64,000 bases of DNA from Pseudomonas lactis (GTDB lineage Bacteria; Pseudomonadota; Gammaproteobacteria; Pseudomonadales; Pseudomonadaceae): contig NZ_JYLO01000010.1 in the NCBI RefSeq assembly GCF_001439845.1, positions 186,001 through 250,000 of the forward strand, written 5' to 3'. The translations under genes and the position numbers were made by a program. Below the pieces are notes generated by a model. The model had not been told where the DNA came from. It did no database searches and saw only the letters and a list, made by a program, of their open reading frames with translations. Of this stretch, positions 50,283 through 58,503 are shown piece by piece; the first letter of the stretch is position 1; each line of letters opens with the position of its first letter.

Positions 50283-52166
50283 GTGTGTGGAATAGCCGGT
50301 TACTTTCATTCGACGCCGTCCTCTATAACTGATCGTCATGTCGTTCAGATGGTCCAGGCCATAAATAAGCGTGGCCCCGACGGCTCTGGAACGTGGACTG
50401 ATGATGCACAGATTGTATTAGGTCATGCTCGTCTGGCTATTCAGGACCTCTCACCAGCCGGCCACCAACCGATGGAAAGCGCGAATGGGCGTTATGTGAT
50501 CGCGTTCAACGGCGAAATTTATAATCATCAGACGCTGCGCAAATCACTCGAAAGTCAATTCGAGGCTCCTGCTTGGCGTGGCCGCTCCGACACGGAGACT
50601 CTTTTAGCGTGCTTCAACAGTTGGGGCGTCGAGAAAACGCTTCAAGCTACCGTGGGTATGTTTGCTATCGCTTTGTGGGATCGTGTAGACAATAAACTCG
50701 TCCTTGCACGTGATCGGCTGGGTGAAAAGCCGCTTTATTGGGGCTGGTTGGGTGACATTCTGGTTTTCGGGTCTGAGCTTAAAGCGCTTAAGCAACATCC
50801 AGACTTCAAATCAACTGTTGATAGGAATGCGTTGGCTTTATACCTTCGCCATAATTATGTGCCGGCCCCGTACAGTATATATGAAGGTATAGAAAAGCTG
50901 ATGCCTGGCCACTATGTCAGTATTTCCTTGGGCCAAAAAAGAGAGTCGGTTAAGCCAGCTTTTTTTTGGTCGTACAATGACGCTGTTGTGAGGGGTTTGG
51001 ATCAGCCGCTAGTTGGCAGTGAAACTGCCATTGTAGACGCGCTTGAATTGCAGCTAGCTGAAAGTGTTGGGATGCAAATGCTATCCGACGTGCCCCTGGG
51101 TGCGTTTTTAAGCGGCGGCGTCGACAGCAGTCTAATTGTTGCCCTGATGCAGAAACAAAGTCGGCGGCCAATCAAAACCTTCACCATCGGTTTCAGTGAG
51201 GCAGGCTTTAATGAAGCGGAGCATGCCTTGGCTGTCTCCCGTCACCTGGGTACCGAGCACACGGAAATATACATTCAGCCGAAAGACGCGCTGGATGTTA
51301 TCCCTCACTTGCCAGCGATTTATTGTGAGCCATTTGCCGATAGTTCGCAGATTCCAACGTTCTTGGTTAGCCAACTTGCAAAACAGCAAGTCACGGTCGC
51401 TCTGAGCGGCGACGCGGGTGACGAGCTGTTCGGTGGCTACAACCCCTACCAATTCACACCGCAGGCGTGGAACCACGTCAGTAAAGTGCCGGTTTCTTTG
51501 CGGCGATTGGCCGCGAGCTCACTCAAACTACTGCCTCTGAGGGGCAGGGTTGAAAAGCTGGTGGATATTATGAATACCCCCACCCGAGAAGATTTTTATC
51601 GTCAGATGATCAGTCACTGGAAGGATCCTCTGGTCGCAGTGATAGATGCAAAAGAGCCTGCAACGCTGTTGAATACACCCACGAGCTGGCCTTCCACTAC
51701 GGGCAGGTACGAAGAGTGGATGATGGCGATGGATGCGCAAACCTATATGGTCGACGATATCTTGGTAAAAGTTGATCGCGCCGCGATGGCCAACAGTCTT
51801 GAAACACGTGTTCCATTGTTGGATCACCGCATTGTCGAATTGGCCTGGCGTATTCCCTTGCCTATGAAAATTCGTGAGGGCGTAGGCAAGTGGGTATTAA
51901 GAGAGGTGCTCTATCGGCATGTTCCTCGGCAGTTGATTGAGCGGCCAAAAAAAGGATTTTCCATTCCTGTCGCTTCGTGGCTGAGGGGCCCATTGCGTGA
52001 GTGGGCCGAAAATCTTTTGAGCGAAAGCCGGCTACGTCAGGAGGGTTTTTTCCACCCTGCGCCTATCCGTCAGATCTGGGCACAGCACCTTGCTGGACAT
52101 GCGGATTATTCGAGCAGGCTGTGGGGCGTTTTGATGTTCCAGGCTTGGCTCGAGGAGCAGGGCTGA
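50283..52166 (+). CDS. wbpS: Asparagine synthetase-like amidotransferase 1 (WbpS position)
   Basis: A 627-residue protein with an N-terminal Ntn glutamine amidohydrolase domain (GTG start exposing Cys2, MCGIAGYF), HRGPD-equivalent KRGPDGSG, NGEIYNH, then the ATP-PPase domain with SGGVDSS from about residue 277. In the following GDAGDELFGGY motif, Ala replaces a Gly usual in AsnB. In O6, WbpS is thought to amidate a GalNAcA residue. A closely related copy lies downstream at 53308. Confidence 0.87.
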   Translation: MCGIAGYFHSTPSSITDRHVVQMVQAINKRGPDGSGTWTDDAQIVLGHARLAIQDLSPAGHQPMESANGRYVIAFNGEIYNHQTLRKSLESQFEAPAWRGRSDTETLLACFNSWGVEKTLQATVGMFAIALWDRVDNKLVLARDRLGEKPLYWGWLGDILVFGSELKALKQHPDFKSTVDRNALALYLRHNYVPAPYSIYEGIEKLMPGHYVSISLGQKRESVKPAFFWSYNDAVVRGLDQPLVGSETAIVDALELQLAESVGMQMLSDVPLGAFLSGGVDSSLIVALMQKQSRRPIKTFTIGFSEAGFNEAEHALAVSRHLGTEHTEIYIQPKDALDVIPHLPAIYCEPFADSSQIPTFLVSQLAKQQVTVALSGDAGDELFGGYNPYQFTPQAWNHVSKVPVSLRRLAASSLKLLPLRGRVEKLVDIMNTPTREDFYRQMISHWKDPLVAVIDAKEPATLLNTPTSWPSTTGRYEEWMMAMDAQTYMVDDILVKVDRAAMANSLETRVPLLDHRIVELAWRIPLPMKIREGVGKWVLREVLYRHVPRQLIERPKKGFSIPVASWLRGPLREWAENLLSESRLRQEGFFHPAPIRQIWAQHLAGHADYSSRLWGVLMFQAWLEEQG

Positions 52167-53308
52167 TGAAAGTTACCCATGTAATTGTCGGCCTTAATAT
52201 CGGCGGCGCTGAGTTGATGTTGCGTCGACTTTGTGAGTCTTTCAACTCCAGCTCCGAAGACGAGCACCGTGTTATTTCATTGACGGATCTGGGCGAAGTC
52301 GGCGCATTGCTGCGTGCTCATGGCGTCACCGTTGATACTTTGGGCATGCGTGGCGCCTGGGATGTTTTTAGCGCATTCAACAAGCTGGTGCGTCTTTTAC
52401 AGTCTACTAAGCCTGATGTGGTTCAAACCTGGATGTATCACGCTGATTTGTTGGGCGGTTTGGCCGCACGCTGGGTCGGCGTAAAAGGGCTAATTTGGGG
52501 CATCAGAACCACTGATGTCAGCAAGGGAGGAGGTAAGTCAACGATAGTTATTCGCAGGCTGTGCGCCTGGCTTTCTGCTATTTTGCCCAGCGTTATTGTT
52601 TGCGCTGCCGAAGCGTCGCGAACGACGCATGTCGCGGTTGGTTATTCCCCGAAAAAGATGATCGTCATACCCAACGGGTTCGACCTTGAGCGTCTAGTAG
52701 CTTCATCCGAAGAGCGTGAAGTTATACGATCAGCGCATGGTATTGGGGTGAATGACTTTGTTATCGGTAGCCTCGGACGTTTCAACGAAGTCAAGGATCA
52801 CGCGGGTTTCATTAAGTCCGCGGGACTCGTTGCCGCTCGTTTCCCACACGTTAAGTTCTTAATGATTGGGCGTGATGTTGATCGTGGCAATATTGCGCTA
52901 ATGGCTGATATAGCTGCGACCGGATATGCTGATCGGTTTGTACTATTGGGTGAGCGCAAAGACGTGGCGGGATGTTATAGGGCGATGGATATGTTCTGCC
53001 TGCATTCGTTTACTGAGGGATTCCCCAATGTACTAGGTGAGGCCATGAGTATGGCATTGCCTTGTGTAACTACCGATGCCGGTGATGCAGCCTTTCTTCT
53101 TGGCGGAAACGGAATTGTCGTACCTGTACACGAACCTCAGGTATTGGCTGAAGCATTGGCGAAGGTGGTGGGAAAGACTGACGCGGAGCGTACAACGATG
53201 GGGCAGGGTGCCTATACTCGGATCTTCGAAAATTTCACGATGAAATGTACCGAGACAAAATTCAAAGAAATTTATGACCGGCTTTACTTAAATCAGGATG
53301 TTCAGTGA
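52166..53308 (+). CDS. Glycosyltransferase family 4 (WbpT position)
   Basis: A 380-residue GT4 enzyme with an N-terminal GLNIGGAELMLRRL motif and a C-terminal FTEGFPNVLGEAMSMALPCVTTDAGDA segment, which carries the EX7E-like donor site. Its ATG overlaps the previous stop (TGATG) and its stop overlaps the next start, so it is tightly coupled between the two amidotransferase genes. Confidence 0.87.
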   Translation: MKVTHVIVGLNIGGAELMLRRLCESFNSSSEDEHRVISLTDLGEVGALLRAHGVTVDTLGMRGAWDVFSAFNKLVRLLQSTKPDVVQTWMYHADLLGGLAARWVGVKGLIWGIRTTDVSKGGGKSTIVIRRLCAWLSAILPSVIVCAAEASRTTHVAVGYSPKKMIVIPNGFDLERLVASSEEREVIRSAHGIGVNDFVIGSLGRFNEVKDHAGFIKSAGLVAARFPHVKFLMIGRDVDRGNIALMADIAATGYADRFVLLGERKDVAGCYRAMDMFCLHSFTEGFPNVLGEAMSMALPCVTTDAGDAAFLLGGNGIVVPVHEPQVLAEALAKVVGKTDAERTTMGQGAYTRIFENFTMKCTETKFKEIYDRLYLNQDVQ

Positions 53309-55266
53309 TGTGTGGTTTCAGCGGAATTTTCCAGTCCTGTATTGGCGATTTGACAGCAATCGTCAACCGGATGAACGATGCCCTCACACACCGTGGCCCT
53401 GATGATCGTGGCGTTTGGGTCGATGAGAATGTGGGGCTTGCGCTCGGACATCGACGTTTGGCCATTGTCGATCTGTCCGAGGCGGGTCGACAGCCGATGC
53501 ATTCTAGTTGCGGAAGATTTGTAATTGTTTTTAACGGCGAAATCTATAATCACCGCGAGCTAAAGCAGAAGTTGGAGGATGAGGGGCTGTCGCCGGCGGA
53601 ATGGCGAGGACATTCTGATACCGAAGTGCTGCTGGAAGGCCTTGTAAGCTGGGGCGTCGAAAAGACCCTGCAGGCGTCCGTTGGCATGTTTGCCTTCGCG
53701 CTTTGGGACAGGCAAGAGCAAGTGTTGACACTTGCGCGTGACCGGATGGGCGAAAAGCCTTTGTATTACGGCTGGCAAGGGGACGCGCTGCTTTTAGGCT
53801 CCGAGTTGAAGGCGATCAAGGCTTTCCCACAGTTCACTGGGGAAGTGGATCGTAATGCACTCACCTTGTTACTTCGTCATAATTGCATTCCAGCTCCTTA
53901 CAGTATTTATAAGGGCATTGCGAAGCTTGAGCCGGGTCACTACGTAATCCTTACGCTGAACAATCTTCCCGCCGCAAAAATCGCAGTTCCTCAATCTTAC
54001 TGGCGTCTCAACGACGCCGTTGCGAGAGGCATTGCCCAGCCCTTTGAGGGAACTGCTTCTCAGGCGACGGATTTGCTAGATGCACAATTACGTTCCAGCA
54101 TTGGCCAGCAAATGCTGGCTGACGTACCTTTGGGCGCGTTTTTAAGCGGTGGTGTTGATAGCAGTACGGTAGTAGCTCTAATGCAGGCGCAAAGTGCTCA
54201 GCCGATTCGTACATTTACTATCGGTTTCGACGAAGGTGGTTACGACGAAGCTGTACATGCCAAAGCCGTCTCCCAGCACCTGGGTACGCAGCATACGGAG
54301 CTATATGTTCGTCCGGAGGACGCGTTAGCAGTGATTCCACGCCTGCCATCGATGTATTGCGAGCCGTTCAGCGATAGTTCGCAGATCCCGACCTTTTTGG
54401 TCAGCCAATTGGCTAGCAAGCAGTTGAAGGTTGTGCTCAGCGGTGACGGTGGAGACGAGCTTTTCGGTGGTTACAATCGCTATCTTAGCGCTAAGAAAGT
54501 CTGGTCGAAAATGCAACAGCTACCTCCGTTTGCCAGGCAAGCAAGCGCCGGGCTTTTAAGGTCACTTTCGCCCTCCAGCTGGGATCATCTGTTTCGTATC
54601 TCTAAGCCACTACTGCCCAAGCGTCTACACCTCAGTACGCCGGGAGAGAAAGCACATAAATTGGCTAATGTTCTGACGCTTGCGGACGGCCATGAGTTCT
54701 ATCTTCAGTTGAACAGTCACTGGACCGATCCTGCAAGCGTAGTGATTGATGGCGAAGAGCCGAAAACCATTTTCACCGAGCCTTCACGCTGGCCACAAAC
54801 TGACAGCTTTGAGCATTGGATGATGGCGATGGACGCCCAAACCTATATGTCGGATGACATCATGGTCAAGCTAGATCGTGCAGCCATGGCCGCAAGTATT
54901 GAAGGGCGTGTGCCATTGCTCGATCATCGAGTCGTCGAACTGGCTTGGCGCATGCCGCTCGATTTGAAGATTCGTAACGGTCAGGGTAAGTGGCTGCTGC
55001 GGGAAGTTTTGTATAGATATGTACCCAAGGAACTCATCGAAAGGCCAAAGCAAGGTTTTGGTATTCCGCTGGGTGCTTGGTTGCGCGGACCTTTAAGGGA
55101 GTGGGCTGAGTCATTGTTGAACGAAGCACGCCTACGGCAGGAGGGATACTTCCATCCTGAACGTATCAGGCACATGTGGCAGGAACATCTCGAGGGGCGC
55201 GGTAACTGGCAGCCTCATTTGTGGACCATTTTAATGTTTCAGGCATGGCTGGAAGAACAGGCATGA
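53308..55266 (+). CDS. Asparagine synthetase-like amidotransferase 2
   Basis: A 652-residue paralogue of the gene at 50283. The ATG at 53308 gives MCGFSGIF with the required Cys2 right after Met. A GTG one codon earlier would bury the nucleophile and is rejected. It retains HRGPDDRG, NGEIYNH, SGGVDSS (from about 280) and the intact GDGGDELFGGY motif. A second uronamide-forming or backup enzyme is likely. It overlaps the genes on both sides. Confidence 0.87.
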   Translation: MCGFSGIFQSCIGDLTAIVNRMNDALTHRGPDDRGVWVDENVGLALGHRRLAIVDLSEAGRQPMHSSCGRFVIVFNGEIYNHRELKQKLEDEGLSPAEWRGHSDTEVLLEGLVSWGVEKTLQASVGMFAFALWDRQEQVLTLARDRMGEKPLYYGWQGDALLLGSELKAIKAFPQFTGEVDRNALTLLLRHNCIPAPYSIYKGIAKLEPGHYVILTLNNLPAAKIAVPQSYWRLNDAVARGIAQPFEGTASQATDLLDAQLRSSIGQQMLADVPLGAFLSGGVDSSTVVALMQAQSAQPIRTFTIGFDEGGYDEAVHAKAVSQHLGTQHTELYVRPEDALAVIPRLPSMYCEPFSDSSQIPTFLVSQLASKQLKVVLSGDGGDELFGGYNRYLSAKKVWSKMQQLPPFARQASAGLLRSLSPSSWDHLFRISKPLLPKRLHLSTPGEKAHKLANVLTLADGHEFYLQLNSHWTDPASVVIDGEEPKTIFTEPSRWPQTDSFEHWMMAMDAQTYMSDDIMVKLDRAAMAASIEGRVPLLDHRVVELAWRMPLDLKIRNGQGKWLLREVLYRYVPKELIERPKQGFGIPLGAWLRGPLREWAESLLNEARLRQEGYFHPERIRHMWQEHLEGRGNWQPHLWTILMFQAWLEEQA

Positions 55267-56393
55267 GTAAAATTCTTCTGTTCATCGTCAACGATCCGGC
55301 TTTCTTTCTCTCCCATCGGCTGGCTGTGGCCAAGGGCGCTCAGACAAAGGGCTATAAGGTTCATGTGGCGTGCATGCCAGGCCCGGCAGTTGCGGCTATT
55401 GCTGCGGAGGGTTTTGAGTTTCACTCATTGCCACTGTCACGTAGTGGTCGAAATCCTCTCGCCGAGCTTGGCCTTATGTTCACTATTTGGAAGCTACTTT
55501 GGCGATTGAAGCCGGACATACTGCACTTAGTAACCATCAAGCCAGTTTTGTATGGTGGAGTCGCTGCTCGTTTTGCGCCGGTTAAAGGTGTTGTTACGGC
55601 TATTTCAGGGCTGGGTTTTGTGTTTCTTTCAAGGGGACTCAAGGCTCTTGTTACGCGTAAAGTAGTCAGCACTTTTTACCGTCTTGCTCTGGGAAAGCGT
55701 AACCTGCGCTCGATTTTTCAGAATCCCGATGATCGTGATTTGCTGTTAAGCATGAGCGGCCTTAACGAATCTAAAGCCGTGATGATTCGTGGTTCCGGCG
55801 TCAACTTGTCACTTTACACAGCGATTCCGGAGCCTGAAGGACTTCCTGTGGTATGCCTGGCAGCTCGATTGCTACGTGATAAAGGTGTCGAGGAGTTCGT
55901 TGAGGCGGCAAAAATACTCGCTGCACGCGGCGTCAAGGCGCGGTTTCAATTGATAGGTGATATTGATCCAGGCAATCCGGCTACCGTGACTCGTACGCAA
56001 ATAGATCAGTGGCGAGAGGATGGTATGATCGAGTTACTCGGTTATCGCGATGACATCGCTACACTGTTCGCTGCAGCGAATATCGTCACTTTGCCCTCTT
56101 ATCGTGAGGGGTTACCCAAGGTCCTAGTGGAGGCCGCAGCCTGTGGCCGTGCGGTTGTAACTACAGATGTGCCCGGATGTCGAGACGCAATAGACCCTGA
56201 CATAACGGGTTTTTTGGTTCCCGTACGTGATGCAAAGGCGTTGGCCAACCAATTGCAGGTGCTGATCGAAGATCCGGCCCTGCGCAGTCGTATGGGCATG
56301 GCTGGCCGTGAGCTGGCTTTGCGTGCTTTTTCGATTGAAAAGATCGTAGAACAACATTTGGATGTGTATGGGCAGTTGGAGCGCATAGTTTGA
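55263..56393 (+). CDS. wbpU: Glycosyltransferase family 4 (WbpU position)
   Basis: A 376-residue GT4 protein of the capsule/O-antigen type that starts MSKILLFIVNDPAFFLSHRL, with a glycine-rich SGLGFVFLSRGLK region and donor site LPSYREGLPKVLVEAAACGRAVV. ATGA overlap with amidotransferase 2 and TTGA overlap with the next gene. It belongs to the WbpU-like transferases by position and similarity. Confidence 0.83.
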   Translation: MSKILLFIVNDPAFFLSHRLAVAKGAQTKGYKVHVACMPGPAVAAIAAEGFEFHSLPLSRSGRNPLAELGLMFTIWKLLWRLKPDILHLVTIKPVLYGGVAARFAPVKGVVTAISGLGFVFLSRGLKALVTRKVVSTFYRLALGKRNLRSIFQNPDDRDLLLSMSGLNESKAVMIRGSGVNLSLYTAIPEPEGLPVVCLAARLLRDKGVEEFVEAAKILAARGVKARFQLIGDIDPGNPATVTRTQIDQWREDGMIELLGYRDDIATLFAAANIVTLPSYREGLPKVLVEAAACGRAVVTTDVPGCRDAIDPDITGFLVPVRDAKALANQLQVLIEDPALRSRMGMAGRELALRAFSIEKIVEQHLDVYGQLERIV

Positions 56394-57361
56394 ATCAGAG
56401 GAAGACAGTCTTTGTTACGGGCGCTAGCGGCTTTGTGGGCGCCGCGCTTGTTGATCGGTTGGCATCCGCAGACGACTGTCAGGTGCTGGCACTGGTGCGT
56501 CGAGAGGGTGTTACGCTCCCTGCCAATGCCGTCCCTGTGCTCGTTAGTGCCGATTATCTAGCCACAGAATCTTTGCTTGCCCTCGAAGGGGTCGATGTGT
56601 TGGTTCATTGCGCAGCCCGTGTTCATGTAATGTCTGATGCTTCGAGTGATCCGCTGACTGAGTATCGTAAGGTCAACGTAGACGGAACGCTGAAGCTGGC
56701 ACAGCGAGCAGCGCACGCCGGAGTAGAACGTTTCATTTTTATCAGTTCAATCAAAGTGAACGGAGAAGCAACTCAGCCTGGCGCTCCCTATACGGCAGAC
56801 GATGTGCCAGCCCCTTGCGACCCGTATGGCGTTTCAAAAAAGGAAGCCGAAGAGCAGCTAAAGATACTGGCCAAAAAAACCGGGATGGACGTCGTTATCA
56901 TTCGCCCCGTTCTCGTTTACGGCCCGGGAGTGAAAGCCAACTTTCGCAGCATGATGAACTGGCTTAACAAAGGCATTGTTTTACCTTTGGGAGCTATACG
57001 CAATCAGCGAAGCCTAGTCTCGCTCGACAATTTGATTGATCTGATTGTGGTTTGCTTAGATCACCCCGCAGCAGCTAATCAAATATTTTTAGCCAGTGAT
57101 GGTGATGACATGTCGACTACCGATTTGTTGACGCGCATGGGGATTGCACTGGGTAAACCAGCCCGATTGATACCTGTGCCCGCTGCTCTTTTGCAGTTAG
57201 GTGCTGCGTTGATAGGACGTAAGGCTATTGGCCAGCGGCTGTGTGGTTCGCTGCAGGTCGATATTGCTAAGACTCGCCGGCTATTAGAGTGGACACCACC
57301 TTCCACTGTGACCGCTGCCCTGCGCAAGACAGCTGAAAGTTTTCAGGGCAGCTTGAAGTAA
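56390..57361 (+). CDS. wbpV: UDP-4-keto-6-deoxy-GlcNAc reductase (WbpV-like SDR)
   Basis: A 323-residue extended SDR with VTGASGFVGAALVDRL, SSIKVNGEAT and YGVSK (YxxxK). In P. aeruginosa O6, WbpV reduces the WbpM product to UDP-QuiNAc. It starts at TTG, overlapping the previous stop, with GGAG 8 bases upstream. Its place just before wbpL and wbpM supports the assignment. Confidence 0.82.
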   Translation: MNQRKTVFVTGASGFVGAALVDRLASADDCQVLALVRREGVTLPANAVPVLVSADYLATESLLALEGVDVLVHCAARVHVMSDASSDPLTEYRKVNVDGTLKLAQRAAHAGVERFIFISSIKVNGEATQPGAPYTADDVPAPCDPYGVSKKEAEEQLKILAKKTGMDVVIIRPVLVYGPGVKANFRSMMNWLNKGIVLPLGAIRNQRSLVSLDNLIDLIVVCLDHPAAANQIFLASDGDDMSTTDLLTRMGIALGKPARLIPVPAALLQLGAALIGRKAIGQRLCGSLQVDIAKTRRLLEWTPPSTVTAALRKTAESFQGSLK

Positions 57362-57398
57362 ATAGTGACCCTTCTCGGGACCGTAATTGGAGTTGTTG

Positions 57399-58421
57399 AT
57401 GAATCATTTACTGTGGCTTGCGCCTGCAGTCGCGGCGTTTGCTCTTTTCCTGACGTGGTGTTTACGGCGCTACGCACTCGCCCGTAGTCTGATTGACGTG
57501 CCTAACGCACGTAGTTCGCACTCAGTCCCGACTCCTCGAGGCGGAGGAGTGGCTATTGTGTTGAGCTTTCTAATTGCGTTGCCTTTCCTGCTCGTAGGCA
57601 ACGAAATAACGCATTCCTTTACATGGGCATTATTGGGTGCGGGGGCCGCAGTTGCAGTGCTCGGATTTCTTGATGACCACGGTCATATCGCTGCCCGTTG
57701 GCGGTTGCTAGGGCATTTCAGTGCCGCGATCTGGGCCCTGTTTTGGTTGGGAGGCTTGCCAGCGATAGTGCTGCCGGGAATGGTCATCGACCTTGGTTGG
57801 CTCGGGCATATCGTCGCTGCTTTTTATCTGGTGTGGGTGTTGAATCTATACAACTTCATGGATGGAATTGATGGCCTGGCCAGCGTTGAAGCGATATGCG
57901 TCTGCCTCGGAGCCTGCCTGATCTATTGGCTGAATGGGGATCAAGCGCTTATCTGGGCTCCGCTGCTATTGAGCATGGCGGTACTGGGTTTTCTCTACTG
58001 GAATTTCCCGCCCGCCCGAATATTCATGGGGGATGCAGGTAGCGGTTTTCTCGGTGTAATCCTTGGTGTGCTCTCCCTACAAGCTGCCTGGCACAACCCT
58101 GATTTGCTGTGGGTGTGGCTTATCTTGCTTGGGGTTTTTATTGTCGATGCGACATTTACGCTCATTCGTCGCTTGATGCGAGGAGATAAAGTGTATGAAG
58201 CCCATCGCAGTCATGCCTATCAGTTCGCCTCACGCCAAGTAGGGAGCCATTTGCCCGTCACTCTCTCGGTGTTAGTGATCAATGTCTTCTGGCTGCTCCC
58301 TCTTGCACTTTGCGTTGTATTGTTGGGACTGAACGGGTTGCTTGGGGTTTTCATAGCGTACGTCCCACTGGTAATCCTGGCAGTCAAATACAAGGCAGGT
58401 GAGCTGGAGAGGGCTACCTGA
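57399..58421 (+). CDS. wbpL: WbpL-like initiating glycosyl-1-phosphate transferase
   Basis: A 340-residue membrane protein of the MraY/WecA/WbpL family with about 11 helices. It has the Mg2+ DDHGH segment, the NFMDGIDGL motif (D and N ligands), FMGDAGSGFLG and the terminal HRSHAYQ motif with the conserved His. It transfers a sugar-1-phosphate (QuiNAc or a related amino sugar) to undecaprenyl phosphate. The ATG at 57399 has GGAG 6 bases ahead. Confidence 0.9.
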   Translation: MNHLLWLAPAVAAFALFLTWCLRRYALARSLIDVPNARSSHSVPTPRGGGVAIVLSFLIALPFLLVGNEITHSFTWALLGAGAAVAVLGFLDDHGHIAARWRLLGHFSAAIWALFWLGGLPAIVLPGMVIDLGWLGHIVAAFYLVWVLNLYNFMDGIDGLASVEAICVCLGACLIYWLNGDQALIWAPLLLSMAVLGFLYWNFPPARIFMGDAGSGFLGVILGVLSLQAAWHNPDLLWVWLILLGVFIVDATFTLIRRLMRGDKVYEAHRSHAYQFASRQVGSHLPVTLSVLVINVFWLLPLALCVVLLGLNGLLGVFIAYVPLVILAVKYKAGELERAT

Positions 58422-58503
58422 TTTTTCGTGAGTAGATTTACGCGGTCATTAATGCTCTGAAGTGTTTAAATATGACAAAGCAGTAGCGCCAGGAGCAACA
58501 AAG

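Noticed and set aside
53305..53307. GTG start one codon before the second amidotransferase ATG
   Set aside because: It would place Met before MCGF and hide the Cys nucleophile that must become N-terminal.
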